NCBI RefSeq assembly: GCF_002209565.1
Contig: NZ_NJIH01000007.1
Coordinates: 62,001 to 126,000, forward strand
Length of the DNA: 64,000 nucleotides
Direction of reading: 5' to 3'
Source of the DNA: Candidimonas nitroreducens
Lineage (GTDB): Bacteria; Pseudomonadota; Gammaproteobacteria; Burkholderiales; Burkholderiaceae_B
Both the position numbers and the translations under genes were made by a program. Below, in pieces: positions 40,101-48,626 of the stretch (its first letter is position 1; the number at the start of each line of letters is the position of its first letter). The notes beneath the pieces are model-generated. The model did no database searches. It saw only the letters and a program-made list of their open reading frames with translations, and had not been told where the DNA came from.

Positions 40101-41110
40101 TTGTGTTCGAGCCGCGTGACCTCGAGCCAGTTGCCTTCCGGGTCGACCATGCGCCACCAGGCCAGGTTGTCCAGCGCCGTGCCCCACAGCACCGCCTTCT
40201 TGCCGCCGGCGTTCATGGCGACGTTGCCGCCCACACAGGAGGCATCGGCCGAGGTCGGGTCGACCGCGAATACGAAGCCCGCCGCTTCCGCGGCTTCGGC
40301 CACGCGCCGGGTGACTACGCCGGCACCAGTGAGCACCGTGGCCACGGGCTCGTCCACGCCCGGCAGGCTGCCGGACTCGACCGCGCCCAGCGCATCGAGT
40401 TTTTCGGTGTTGATGACCACCGAGCGCCAGGTCAGCGGAATGGCGCCGCCCGTGTAGCCAGTGCCGCCGCCGCGCGGGATGATGGTCATGTCCAGTTCGA
40501 TACAGGCGCGCACCAGCGGCGCCATCTCGGCCTCGGAGTCGGGCGTCAGCACCACGAAGGGGTATTCCACGCGCCAATCGGTGGCGTCGGTAACGTGCGA
40601 GACGCGCGACAGCGCGTCGAACTTGATGTTGTCGCGCGCCGTGGCGCGCCCCAGGCGGCGCATGACCCGCTTGCGTAGTTCGCGGGTCTGCTCGAACTCG
40701 CCGGCGAAGGCGCCGACCGCACCGCGCGCGGCCTGCAGCAGATGCGCCACCTTGTCGTCGCGCGCCGGGTCGGACAAGTCGCGGCGCCGGTCGATCTCGG
40801 CCAGGCGGTGGTTCATGGCGTCGACCAGCAAGCGCAGGCGCTTGGGGTTGTCCAGCAGGTCGTCCTGCAGATAGGGGTTGCGGCGCACCACCCAGATGTC
40901 GCCCAGCACCTCGAACAACATGCGGGCCGAGCGCCCGGTGCGCCGTTCGCCGCGCAGGTCGGAAAGCCATTGCCAGGAGTCCGCGCCCAGCAGCCTCGAG
41001 ACGATTTCGCGGTCGGAGAAAGAGGTGTAGTTGTAGGGGATTTCGCGTAGTCGCGTGGCGGCGACGGGGGCCTGGGCGGCAAGCAGCTGACTGGCTAGGG
41101 GCGCATTCAT
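37172..41110 (-). CDS. Multidomain FAD/4Fe-4S oxidoreductase (DUF3683, glycolate-oxidase-like)
   Basis: A 1312-residue fusion enzyme. Residues 20-110 match DUF3683 ([20 protein letters not shown]). Residues 185-330 are an FAD-binding type 4 domain ([33 protein letters not shown]), followed by the FAD oxidase C-terminal domain with [15 protein letters not shown] and [14 protein letters not shown]. Two 4Fe-4S clusters are suggested by [11 protein letters not shown] (near 848) and [12 protein letters not shown] (near 908). Two CCG domains (PGCGSERLF with [17 protein letters not shown] with RCCGESGTL near 1211) complete it. It resembles a fused GlcD-GlcF/YdiJ-type dehydrogenase for a 2-hydroxy acid, feeding electrons to the membrane. 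The substrate is not determined. It is transcribed alone. Confidence 0.92.
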   Translation of the reverse strand: MNAPLASQLLAAQAPVAATRLREIPYNYTSFSDREIVSRLLGADSWQWLSDLRGERRTGRSARMLFEVLGDIWVVRRNPYLQDDLLDNPKRLRLLVDAMNHRLAEIDRRRDLSDPARDDKVAHLLQAARGAVGAFAGEFEQTRELRKRVMRRLGRATARDNIKFDALSRVSHVTDATDWRVEYPFVVLTPDSEAEMAPLVRACIELDMTIIPRGGGTGYTGGAIPLTWRSVVINTEKLDALGAVESGSLPGVDEPVATVLTGAGVVTRRVAEAAEAAGFVFAVDPTSADASCVGGNVAMNAGGKKAVLWGTALDNLAWWRMVDPEGNWLEVTRLEHNMGKIHDVAQARFELKWFDGSHAPGARLLRSEVLAIDGSRFRKAGLGKDVTDKFLAGLPGVQKEGCDGLITSARWVLHRMPAHTRTVCLEFFGQARDAIPSIVEIKTYLDGEGRARGAILAGLEHLDERYLRAVGYATKSKRGGFPKMVLFGDIVGDDPDAVAVAASEVVRLANTRHGEGFVAVSAEARKKFWLDRSRTAAIARHTNAFKINEDVVIPLNRMGEYTDAIERINIELSTHNKLRLLDRLEEFLGGELPVGKTEDIEDAEHTRAEVLAERTREAVAVLRAARARWNWLLDNLDMPLQQALPTLRDLGLEALDEALRERVARQPQARVFDVVQDRTIRVSWKAEVRAPMESLFSGADCAAVLAEIQAIHDRVLKGRVFVALHMHAGDGNVHTNIPVNSDNYEMLREATETVARIMQIARDLDGVISGEHGIGLTKYEFLTQDELQPFQDYKRRIDPAGRFNGGKLMPGADLTHAWTPSFNLMGYESLIMQQSEIGAISHAIKDCLRCGKCKPVCATHVPRANLLYSPRNKILATSLLIEAFLYEEQTRRGVSLKHWEEFEDVADHCTVCHKCYNPCPVDIDFGDVSMDMRALLRRMGKKSFNPGTAASMFFLNAKDPRVIKATRKAMIEVGYKAQRVAHDVLAAASRKQTQKPPATVGKAPVREQVIHFVNKKMPGGLPKQTARKLLDIEDPAYVPIIRNPASTTPETEAVFYFPGCGSERLFSQVGLATQAMLWHVGVQTVLPPGYLCCGYPQRGNGMYDKAEKMITDNRVLFHRMANTLNYLDIKTVVVSCGTCYDQLSSYEFDKIFPGCRLIDIHEYLLEKDQRLEGIQGVRYMYHDPCHTPMKLQDPMKTVKSLVGDATIKADRCCGESGTLAVSRPDISTQVRFRKQEELAKNQAAVRADGFSGEVKILTSCPSCLQGLIRYQGDTGMDADYIVIEMARHILGETWMESYVRDANAGGIERVLV

Positions 41111-41206
41111 GGCGTAGTGAAAAGAGGGAAAGCCATTAAAGAAACAGTGTAATACGAGTTTGCCATTGGCAAGGACGGCGCATGGGAGGCGCCGGCGCCT
41201 CCCGCT

Positions 41207-41743
41207 TCATGCGGGCGGGAAGAACCACAGCAGTCCGGCGGTTACCAGCGCATAGCGCAGGAACTTGCCCACCGCCATGTACAACACGCAGCGCCAGAAA
41301 GGCAGGCGCAGCCAGCCTGCCACCGCGCACAGCAGGTCGCCCACGGCCGGCAGCCACGAGAACAGCAAGATGGAAGGCCCGAACCGATGCGACCAGCGGC
41401 TGATGTGCGCATGCCAGCGCCCGCCGGCCAGCGCGGCGGGCTCGGCAGGGCCCCCGGGCGCGTGGCCATGCTTCTGGCGCCAATGCTCGTAGGCGCGTTC
41501 CGCGCCCTCGCCCATGAAATAAGTGATTATCCCGCCCAGGGTGTTGCCGAGCGCGGCCACGCTGATGGCAAGCCAGTACATATCGGGCGCCAGCTTGACG
41601 TAGCCGAACACCGCCGGCTCGGAACCCAGCGGCAGCAGCGTCGCCGAGAGCAGGCTGACGACGAAGATGGCCGTCAGCCCCACCTTGGGCAGGGCCAGCG
41701 TGGCCAGCAGCCACTGCAGGGGGGATTCGAGCAAGTATTCCAT
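41207..41743 (-). CDS. YqaA family (DedA-like) inner-membrane protein
   Basis: Membrane protein of 178 residues with four or five hydrophobic segments, beginning MEYLLESPLQWLLATLALPK. SATLLPLGSEPAVFGYVKL and AALGNTLGGIITYFMGEGAE match the YqaA branch of the DedA/SNARE-associated superfamily, and RFGPSILLFSWLPAVGDLLCAVAGWLR carries the typical Gly-Asp loop. DedA-type proteins are lipid scramblases or transporters. It is 96 bases from the oxidoreductase gene in the same direction and divergent from ilvA, with 288 bases between starts. Confidence 0.88.
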   Translation of the reverse strand: MEYLLESPLQWLLATLALPKVGLTAIFVVSLLSATLLPLGSEPAVFGYVKLAPDMYWLAISVAALGNTLGGIITYFMGEGAERAYEHWRQKHGHAPGGPAEPAALAGGRWHAHISRWSHRFGPSILLFSWLPAVGDLLCAVAGWLRLPFWRCVLYMAVGKFLRYALVTAGLLWFFPPA

Positions 41744-42031
41744 GGAGCGCTAGTTTAGCCGCAGCCGCTTGCCCCCAGGGGCCAGCCCTTACGCCGTTCG
41801 CGCGGGCCTGTTCTTGCCGATGCCCGCCAGGCCCGGGCAGACAGGCGCCTGCCGCTTACGGGGCGGGCTGCAAGAGTCCCGGGGCAGCGCTGTGGTAATC
41901 TGTTCGATCGGTTTTTCCGCGGGCCGCCGGCGTTCGGCGCTTGCCGATTGCATCGCCGGCCGCCCGCCTTCCCGACTATCTTTCCACATCGGCTCACTAC
42001 CCTACCCCGCACCGTTCTTTCCGCCCGCATC

Positions 42032-43543
42032 ATGCCCACCGACTACATCAAGCGCATCCTCACCTCCAAAGTCTACGACGTTGCCGTCGAATCCCCGCTG
42101 GAACTGGCTCCCCAGCTTTCGGCGCGTATCGGCAACAAGGTGTACCTGAAGCGCGAAGATACCCAGGCGGTGTTCAGTTTCAAGCTGCGCGGCGCGTACA
42201 ACAAGATGGCGCACCTGAGCCCGGCCGAACTCAAGCGCGGCGTCATCGCCGCCTCGGCCGGCAATCACGCCCAGGGGGTCGCGCTGTCGGCGCGGCGCCT
42301 GGGCTGCCGCGCCGTCATCGTCATGCCCACCACCACCCCGCAAGTGAAGATCGCCGCCGTGCGCGGCTTCGGCGGCGAGGTGGTGCTGGCCGGCGACAGC
42401 TTCTCGGACGCCTATCTGCATGCCAAAGAGCTGGAAAAGAAGGAAAAGCTCACCTTCGTGCACCCCTTCGACGATCCGGACGTGATCGCCGGCCAGGGCA
42501 CGGTAGGCATGGAGATCCTGCGCCAGCACTCCGGCCCGATCGACGCCATCTTCGTCGCCATAGGCGGAGGCGGCCTGATCTCGGGCGTGGCCGCCTATAT
42601 CAAGCAGCTGCGGCCCGAGATCCAGATCATCGGCGTGCAGACCACGGATTCCGACGCCATGATGCGCAGTGTCAAGGCGGGGCGCCGCATCGAGCTGCCC
42701 GACGTGGGCCTGTTCTCGGACGGCACGGCGGTCAAGCTGGTGGGCGCCGAGACGTTCCGCCTGACCCGCAAGTACGTGGACGACTTCATAGCGGTGGACA
42801 CCGACGCCATCTGCGCCGGCATCAAGGACGTCTTCCAGGACACCCGCAGCGTGCTGGAGCCGGCCGGCGCCCTGGCCCTGGCCGGCGCCAAGCGCTATGC
42901 CGCCCAGAACAAGTGGAAGAACAAGACCCTGGTGGCCATCACCTGCGGCGCCAACATGAACTTCGACCGGCTGCGCTTCGTGGCCGAACGCGCCGAAGTG
43001 GGCGAAGCGCGCGAAGCCATCTTCGCTGTCACCCTGCCCGAGAAGCGCGGCAGCTTCCGCGGCCTGTGCGAGGCGGTGGGCAAACGCCGCAGCGTCACGG
43101 AATTCAACTACCGCATCTCCGATTCAGAGCGCGCCCACGTCTTCGTCGGCCTGCAGATCTCATCCCTGGAAGAAGCCGACAAGATTGCCGCGGGCTTTCG
43201 CCGCAAGGGTTTTCCCACGCTCGACCTGACCCACGACGAAATGGCCAAGGCGCACCTGCGCTACATGGTGGGCGGGCGCTCGACCCTGGCCGACAACGAA
43301 GTGCTGTACCGCTTCGAATTCCCGGAACGGCCCGGCGCGCTGATGCGCTTCCTGAACGCCATGAATCCGGACTGGAACATCAGCCTGTTCCACTACCGCA
43401 ACCAGGGCGACGACTACGGCCGCATCCTGGTCGGCATCCAGGTGCCGCCGGCCGACAAGGCGCACTTCAAGAACTTCCTGGAAACCGTGGGCTACCCGTA
43501 CTGGAACGAAACGGAAAACCCGGCCTACCGGCTGTTCCTGTAG
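42032..43543 (+). CDS. ilvA: Threonine ammonia-lyase, biosynthetic
   Basis: PLP enzyme converting threonine to 2-oxobutanoate, the committed step of isoleucine synthesis. The 503-residue protein has KREDTQAVFSFKLRGAYNKM with the PLP lysine, AASAGNHAQGVALSA, the phosphate-binding GGGGLISGVA, and ITCGANMNFDRLRF. After residue 325 two ACT-like regulatory domains follow (FAVTLPEKRGSFRGLCEAVG and YRFEFPERPGALMRFLNAM), as in the long allosteric IlvA inhibited by isoleucine. The ATG at 42032 is preferred over longer upstream reading. It stands alone and converges with apt across a perfect hairpin. Confidence 0.97.
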   Translation: MPTDYIKRILTSKVYDVAVESPLELAPQLSARIGNKVYLKREDTQAVFSFKLRGAYNKMAHLSPAELKRGVIAASAGNHAQGVALSARRLGCRAVIVMPTTTPQVKIAAVRGFGGEVVLAGDSFSDAYLHAKELEKKEKLTFVHPFDDPDVIAGQGTVGMEILRQHSGPIDAIFVAIGGGGLISGVAAYIKQLRPEIQIIGVQTTDSDAMMRSVKAGRRIELPDVGLFSDGTAVKLVGAETFRLTRKYVDDFIAVDTDAICAGIKDVFQDTRSVLEPAGALALAGAKRYAAQNKWKNKTLVAITCGANMNFDRLRFVAERAEVGEAREAIFAVTLPEKRGSFRGLCEAVGKRRSVTEFNYRISDSERAHVFVGLQISSLEEADKIAAGFRRKGFPTLDLTHDEMAKAHLRYMVGGRSTLADNEVLYRFEFPERPGALMRFLNAMNPDWNISLFHYRNQGDDYGRILVGIQVPPADKAHFKNFLETVGYPYWNETENPAYRLFL

Positions 43544-43600
43544 GACTACGCGAGCCCTGCAGCGCTGCCACACCAGTCCGAGGTGAATGAGGCTGGACAC

Positions 43601-43625
43601 GGCACAGTCCCCTGCGGACTGTGCC
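43601..43625. terminator. Perfect hairpin between convergent ilvA and apt
   Basis: GGCACAGTCC and GGACTGTGCC form a 10-base perfect stem around the loop CCTGC, midway between the two stop codons. There is no T-run on either side, so it could act as a bidirectional, partly Rho-dependent terminator or an mRNA-stabilising 3' hairpin. Confidence 0.55.
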
Positions 43626-43662
43626 CTGACTGGCGAATCCGAGCGGTATGCAGGCCGCCGCC

Positions 43663-44247
43663 TCAGGCGGCGCCCGGCTCCGGCACCCGTTCACCCTTGG
43701 GCTCGCCCTCGTTGAAGCGGCATACGGTGTATAGCGGCAGGCCGGTGGCCTTGACGGCCTGGGCGCCGCCCAATTCGGGCAGCTCGATGATGGCGGCGGC
43801 CTCGACCACGTTGGCGCCCAGGCGCTGCAGCAGCTTGGCGGCGGCCAGCATGGTGCCGCCGGTGGCGATCAGGTCGTCGATCAGCAGCACGCGCTGGCCC
43901 GGCCGTACAGCATCGGTATGCATCTCGACCGCGGCATTGCCGTATTCCAGCGTGTATTCCTCGGCCACCGTGCGAAACGGCAGCTTGCCCTTCTTGCGCA
44001 CCGGCACGAAACCCAGGTTCAGCTCGTAGGCCAGCACCGAGCCCAGGATGAAGCCGCGCGCATCGACGCCGGCCACCAGATCCAGCCGCTGGCCGATATA
44101 GCGATAGACGAACAGGTCGATCAGCACCCGGAAAGAGCGCGGGTTCTGCAATACGGGGGTGATGTCGCGGAACGTGACGCCTGGCTTGGGCCAGTCCGGC
44201 ACGCTGCGGATCGCTGCGCATATATAGCTGGCGGGATCGGTATTCAT
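43663..44247 (-). CDS. apt: Adenine phosphoribosyltransferase
   Basis: Purine salvage enzyme making AMP from adenine and PRPP. The 194-residue protein has the N-terminal [48 protein letters not shown] and the PRPP loop [14 protein letters not shown], all diagnostic. The ATG at 44247 is directly preceded on the coding strand by AGGCCTGCCCACTAGTC, which resembles a degenerate element A arm. It is followed by ilvA in convergent orientation and preceded by a 256-base spacer before cydC's end. Confidence 0.96.
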   Translation of the reverse strand: MNTDPASYICAAIRSVPDWPKPGVTFRDITPVLQNPRSFRVLIDLFVYRYIGQRLDLVAGVDARGFILGSVLAYELNLGFVPVRKKGKLPFRTVAEEYTLEYGNAAVEMHTDAVRPGQRVLLIDDLIATGGTMLAAAKLLQRLGANVVEAAAIIELPELGGAQAVKATGLPLYTVCRFNEGEPKGERVPEPGAA

Positions 44248-44503
44248 GACTAGTGGGCAGGCCTGGGGGGATGCCGCGGCGCGCGCGGGCGGGGGAAGAC
44301 GACAAGCTCGACTATAACCTCCGCCGCGTACGTCTGGCGAATCGGGGGAGTATCCAACCGGGGAATAGTCAATTCGCCGGCCCCGCCGCCGTGAGCCGCC
44401 GTGAGCCGCCTGCCGCCAGCGTCAGCCGCTGCATCGTGCGGAATCTCTCAACATTCTGTCCACGGGCGCCTCGGGCCTGCGCCATCCGGACGAGGCATCC
44501 TGC

Positions 44504-46444
44504 TCAGCAGGAATGCAGGCGCCCACCCTCGAGGCGCAGGACGCGATCGACGGCGCCGGCGGGCAGGCGCGCATGCGTAGCCAATACCACCGTCCTGCCG
44601 GCGGCCGCCCGCCCCAGATCGCCGAAGAAAGCCTGCTGAGCCTGCTCGTCCAGGCCGGCAGTGGGCTCGTCCAGCAGCCACACAGCGGCCGGCGCGAGTA
44701 TGGCCCGCGCCAGGCACAGGCGCCGCGCCTGCCCTACGGACAGCAGCCGGCCCGCCTCGCCCACCCAGGTATCCAGGCCATGATCGAGCGAGCGTACGAA
44801 ATCTGCCAGCCGCGCCTGCTGCAGCGCCTGCCAAAGCCGCGCCTCATCGGCCTGCGGGTCGCCCAGCAGCAGATTGCTGCGCAGCGTGCCCATGAATACC
44901 GGACTGTGCTGCGACAGCAGCGTGCAGCGGGCATGCAGCTCGCGCTGCGCCGCCAGGCGTATGGGCACGCCGCCATAACTGATTGCACCCGCGGAGGGAT
45001 CATGGATGCGCATCAGCAGCGCCAGCAGCGTGGACTTGCCGCAGCCGCTTTCGCCCACGATGCCGACGCGCTCGCCGGGCCCGACCCGCAAGTCCAGGCC
45101 GGCCAGCACCGGGCGCGCCGCGCCCGGATAGGAATATTCCAGGCCGGAAGCCTGCAGCGCGCCGTGCGGCGGCAGCGCGCGCACTTCGGGTTCATCCGCC
45201 ACGGCGGGCGGTTCGTGCAATAGCGCGCTTACCCTTGCACCCGCGGCGGCGGCCGTTCCCAGCCGCGCGGCGCCACGCATCAAGGGCCCCAGCACCTCGA
45301 ACAGGGCCAGCAGGCCCAGCACCAGGCCGGCCCATACCGCGCCGTCCAGCGCCCCGGCGCGAAACGCATCCAGGCCCAGCCACAGCAGGCCGGCCAGGCA
45401 GCCGCCCATAATGAGCTGCTGCGCGAACTGCCCGGCCGAGCCGGCCGCGGCCACAGAATCGCGGGCGTTTGCCAGGCTGCGCACCGCGTCGCCGAAGCGC
45501 GCGTCCGCCCTCGGCTCGGCGGCGAAGGCCGCCAGATCCGCATGCGCCTGCACCGCCTCGTGCACGAAGGCGCGCGCGGCGGACGCGGCCTCTTGCGCAC
45601 GCCGGCCCGACGCGCCGGCCGCGCGTGCCAGGCAATAAGGAACGACGCAGGCTGCCACCAGCATGGCCGCCAGCACCAGCCAGCCCGCCGGCGGCAGCCA
45701 CGCCCCCGTGATCAGGCTGAACCCACCGCCCAGCGCCAGCGCCGTCAGGGCCGGAACGATCACCAGCAGATACAGGGTGTCCAGCGCATCGATGTCGCCG
45801 GCCAGGCGGGCCACCAGATCGCCGTCGCGGTAGCCGGCCAACTGGGCCGGGCTCAGGCGCATGATGGCGCCGAACACGGCGGTGCGCATGTCGGCCAGCA
45901 GATCGAGCGTGGCGCCGTGCCCCGTGACGCGCTCGGCATAGCGCAGCGCGATGCGCGCCATGGCCAGGCCGCGCACCAGCGCCGAAGGCGCAAACAGGTC
46001 GAACGCCAGCTTGGCGCCGGCGAGGAATGCCGCGGTGAGGAACCAGCCGGCCACCGACAGCAGCCCCACGCCCGCGGCCACGGTGCAGCAGGCCAGCAGC
46101 AGCGCGGCCAGCAGGCTGCGGCGGCGCCGCGCCAGCCAGGGCAGCATCAAGGCCAGCAAGCCGGGGATGCCCGGGGCAGGCCGGCTAGGGCAATTTTGGC
46201 TTAAATGTTTACGGACTTTCCGCGGCACTTTTCCAAGAAGCAATACCTCGAAGGGTGTAAAGGCCCGAACCAAAAACGCTCTAGCCCGGCACGCCCCGGC
46301 GGCGGCTGCACGAGGCTGGGCTTGGGCCTGGGCCTGGGCTTGAGCTTGGGCCTGGGCTTGGGCTTGGGCAGCACCGCCATGGAGATCCGTGCCCGCGGCG
46401 GGTGCGGCGGGCTCGGAGCATGGGTTCAATGCCTCGCCGGTCAT
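44504..46444 (-). CDS. cydC: ABC exporter CydC of cytochrome bd assembly, with a repeat-derived N-terminal extension
   Basis: CydDC is the heterodimeric ABC exporter of cysteine and glutathione needed to assemble cytochrome bd. The conserved protein begins near residue 99 with MLPWLARRRRSLLAALLLAC, followed by VGLLSVAGWFLTAAFLAG, a six-helix domain, and an ATPase with Walker A (VGESGCGKSTLLALLMRI), a degenerate signature (LLSVGQARRLCLAR) and Walker B (VWLLDEPTAGLDEQ). The ATG at 46444 overlaps the cydD stop (ATGA), so translation probably starts there. That adds about 95 extra residues: an Ala-Gln repeat from a hexanucleotide array, then about 33 residues encoded by element B copy 2. Normal CydC has no such extension; initiation at a later codon is the alternative. 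Confidence 0.9.
   Translation of the reverse strand: MTGEALNPCSEPAAPAAGTDLHGGAAQAQAQAQAQAQAQAQAQPRAAAAGACRARAFLVRAFTPFEVLLLGKVPRKVRKHLSQNCPSRPAPGIPGLLALMLPWLARRRRSLLAALLLACCTVAAGVGLLSVAGWFLTAAFLAGAKLAFDLFAPSALVRGLAMARIALRYAERVTGHGATLDLLADMRTAVFGAIMRLSPAQLAGYRDGDLVARLAGDIDALDTLYLLVIVPALTALALGGGFSLITGAWLPPAGWLVLAAMLVAACVVPYCLARAAGASGRRAQEAASAARAFVHEAVQAHADLAAFAAEPRADARFGDAVRSLANARDSVAAAGSAGQFAQQLIMGGCLAGLLWLGLDAFRAGALDGAVWAGLVLGLLALFEVLGPLMRGAARLGTAAAAGARVSALLHEPPAVADEPEVRALPPHGALQASGLEYSYPGAARPVLAGLDLRVGPGERVGIVGESGCGKSTLLALLMRIHDPSAGAISYGGVPIRLAAQRELHARCTLLSQHSPVFMGTLRSNLLLGDPQADEARLWQALQQARLADFVRSLDHGLDTWVGEAGRLLSVGQARRLCLARAILAPAAVWLLDEPTAGLDEQAQQAFFGDLGRAAAGRTVVLATHARLPAGAVDRVLRLEGGRLHSC
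46185..46284. repeat. Element B copy 2, in frame inside cydC
   Basis: A 100-base segment bounded by CTAG (46185-46188 and 46281-46284) with imperfect inverted ends (CTAGGGCAATTTTGGCTTAA against CTAGAGCGTTTTTGGTTCGG). It aligns with copy 1 at 36170-36267 in the same orientation. On the minus strand it is open and encodes about 33 residues (FLVRAFTPFEVLLLGKVPRK and onward) within the cydC reading frame. Confidence 0.75.
46315..46368. repeat. Nine tandem hexamers (YYTGGG) in the 5' part of cydC
   Basis: Nine consecutive six-base units of CTTGGG, CCTGGG or close variants give an Ala-Gln repeat of about 18 residues in the extra N-terminal region of CydC. Because the unit is six bases, slippage would change length without frameshift. 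Confidence 0.8.
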
Positions 46445-48351
46445 GCCTGGCCACCGCCCTGCGGCAAAACCAGCGAGCCATCCAGCCGGGCCGAGACCTC
46501 GGGGTCGTGGGTGGCGACGATCAGCGTGCGCCCGGCGGCGAACCGCAGCACATTGTCCATTACCCGATCGCGGCTGTGCGGGTCGAGGCTGGCGGTGGGC
46601 TCGTCCAGCAATATCAGGCCGGGCCGCGTCAGGAACAGGCGCGCCAGCGCGAGCCGCTGCAACTGGCCGCCCGACAGCCCGTAGCCCTGCAGGCCCAGTT
46701 GTGTATCCATGCCCTGCGGCAACGCGCGCACGAACTCGCCGGCGCAGGCCGCATCCAGCGCGCCCAGCAAGTCTTCGGCCGTAGCCGCGGGATCGGCCAC
46801 GCGCAGGTTGTCGGCCACACTGCCCGGCAGCACGAAGGGCCGCTGGCCGATCAAAGTCACGGCCCGGCGCAGTTCGTCAGCCGGCCATATGTCCAGCCCG
46901 CGGCCATCCAGGAGTATCGCGCCCGTATCCAGCGGACGCAGGCCCGCCAGGGCCTCCAGCAGCGTAGTCTTGCCCGCGCCACTATGGCCCATCAGCGCCA
47001 GGCTGGCCCCGGGCGCCAAAGACCAGGACAGGTCGCACAGCACCGGCTGCGCGCGGCCCGGCACCTGCAGGCACGCGCCGCGCACCTCGACGGCCAGTGG
47101 CCGTGGCGCCGCTTGCTCGTTCCCGCTCGGCGATTCCGCACTGGAGCCGCCCGCGGCATACGGAGCGCCCGTTGTGCCGGCGGCAGCTCGCAGTGAGGCC
47201 CCGGTGGATAATGCTTCTGGCTGGAATGCCTCGGGCCGCGGCGCCTGTTCGCACGTGACGCGCGCCGCTTCGTGCTCGGGCAAGGACTGAGCAGCGCTGG
47301 CAGCGGGCCCGGCCGCCGGCGCCCGCCGCCGGCGCGGATCGGGCAGCGCCCCGAACACGGCGGCCAGGCAGTCCACGGCGGCCCGCGCCGCGGCGCGGTC
47401 GTGGTAATTGGCGGCAAATTGGCGCAAGGGGTTGTAGATCTCGGGCGCCATCAACAGGCAGAACAGGCCCAGCGGCAGGCCCAGTGCCTCACTGCGCAGG
47501 TGCAGATAGCCCAGATAACCCAGGCCGACATACAGCGCCACCCCGGCCACCCCCAGCGCGGCGAAGAACTCCAGCACGGCCGAAGACAGGAAGGCAATGC
47601 GCAGTACCGCCATGGTCTTGCGGCTGAGGTCGGCGCTGGCCGCGCCCACCGCGGCGGTCTCGGACTCGGCCCGGCCCAGCAGTTTCAGGGTCTGGGCGCC
47701 GCGCACCCGGTCGGCAAAAAAGCCCGACAAGCGCGCCATGGCGAGCTGGTGGCGGCGGCTGGCGGCCTCGGCGCCCCAGCCCACCAGCGCCATGAACACG
47801 GGGATCAGCGGCGCGCTCAGCAGTGCGATGAGCGCCACGATCCAGTCCACCGGCAGCAGCACCAGGCCGAAGGCCAGCGGCAGGAAGACGGCGGCGATCG
47901 CCCCCGGCAGATAGCGCGAGAAATAGCCGTCGAGCGCTTCGACCTGCTCGATCACCAGACTGGACAACTCGCCCGACGCCTTCTGGCGCGTCCATTGCGG
48001 CCCGCGCGACAGCATCGCGGCAAACAGCTTGCGGCGCAGCCAGGACTTGATGGTTTCGGCGGCGCGGCTGGCGGCGCGCTCGCCCGACCAGGCTATGGCC
48101 GCGCGCAGCGCAACCATGCCGCCGATGGCCGCGATCCAGGGCCCGGCGGCCGCCGGGCCGGAGCCGGCCACGGAACCTCCCAGCACCCGCGCCAGCCACC
48201 AGGCCTGCGGCAGCAGCAGCAAGCCGGCGAGCAGGGGCGCGGCCACGGCCCAGGCCATGGCTGCACGCGGCAGCCGCGCCAGGGCCGCCAGCCAGCGCGC
48301 CGCCGGGCGCGCGCCCGCCGCGGCCTGCGTGCCGCCGTCCGGTTCCGCCAT
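46441..48351 (-). CDS. cydD: ABC exporter CydD of cytochrome bd assembly
   Basis: First half of the CydDC thiol exporter, 636 residues from the ATG at 48351 (a GTG one codon earlier is possible). The membrane domain shows WWLARVLGGSV, LVIEQVEALDGYFSRYLPGA and YNPLRQFAANYHDRAAA, typical of CydD. The ATPase has Walker A (MGHSGAGKTTLLEALAGL), the signature GYGLSGGQLQRLALARLFL and Walker B (LILLDEPTASLDPHS). Between the two domains is an unusual linker of about 85 residues rich in Ala, Pro and Glu (from RRRRAPAAGPAASAAQS to NEQAAPRPLAVEV). It starts 16 bases after cydX and overlaps cydC by four bases. Confidence 0.94.
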   Translation of the reverse strand: MAEPDGGTQAAAGARPAARWLAALARLPRAAMAWAVAAPLLAGLLLLPQAWWLARVLGGSVAGSGPAAAGPWIAAIGGMVALRAAIAWSGERAASRAAETIKSWLRRKLFAAMLSRGPQWTRQKASGELSSLVIEQVEALDGYFSRYLPGAIAAVFLPLAFGLVLLPVDWIVALIALLSAPLIPVFMALVGWGAEAASRRHQLAMARLSGFFADRVRGAQTLKLLGRAESETAAVGAASADLSRKTMAVLRIAFLSSAVLEFFAALGVAGVALYVGLGYLGYLHLRSEALGLPLGLFCLLMAPEIYNPLRQFAANYHDRAAARAAVDCLAAVFGALPDPRRRRAPAAGPAASAAQSLPEHEAARVTCEQAPRPEAFQPEALSTGASLRAAAGTTGAPYAAGGSSAESPSGNEQAAPRPLAVEVRGACLQVPGRAQPVLCDLSWSLAPGASLALMGHSGAGKTTLLEALAGLRPLDTGAILLDGRGLDIWPADELRRAVTLIGQRPFVLPGSVADNLRVADPAATAEDLLGALDAACAGEFVRALPQGMDTQLGLQGYGLSGGQLQRLALARLFLTRPGLILLDEPTASLDPHSRDRVMDNVLRFAAGRTLIVATHDPEVSARLDGSLVLPQGGGQA

Positions 48352-48367
48352 CACACCGCCCCTGCGC

Positions 48368-48505
48368 TTACCCGGCGCGATCGGTGAATGCGCCCGGATT
48401 GCGCGGATTATGGGACTCGCCCTCGCGCAGCTCGAACCACATCGCGTTCAGGATGGAAAAAAAGCAGGCCAGTCCGAGGCCGAGTATCCACGAGAAATAC
48501 CACAT
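48368..48505 (-). CDS. cydX: Cytochrome bd oxidase small subunit CydX
   Basis: A 45-residue single-span membrane protein reading MWYFSWILGLGLACFFSILN followed by AMWFELREGESHNPRNPGAF. The MWYFSWILG start and the Asn-Ala-x-Trp-x-Glu-x-Arg end of the helix are hallmarks of CydX/YbgT, which stabilises the haem d site of CydAB. It sits between cydB and cydD, the usual place. It is too short for a 60-residue ORF cut-off and would be missed by such a search. The tail after the helix is longer than in E. coli. Confidence 0.93.
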   Translation of the reverse strand: MWYFSWILGLGLACFFSILNAMWFELREGESHNPRNPGAFTDRAG

Positions 48506-48626
48506 GGCGGTGTCCTTATGTCCTTAAGCTTTCCTGCAAGAATCCGGGCCGAAGCGCCGATCGGTTCGCTCGATATCGCCTTCGCCCGGTTCGGTATCGA
48601 CGCCGTCCGTTCGGCACCGGCATTGT

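Noticed and set aside
38078-40678. An 866-codon open frame antisense to the FAD/FeS oxidoreductase gene
   Set aside because: Same reasoning: composition of a shadow frame and a fully conserved gene on the opposite strand.
46146-46444. Starting cydC at the internal Met near MLPWLARR (about 46150)
   Set aside because: Not chosen because the ATGA overlap with cydD is the only well-placed initiation site and no Shine-Dalgarno sequence stands out before the internal Met; it remains the main alternative.
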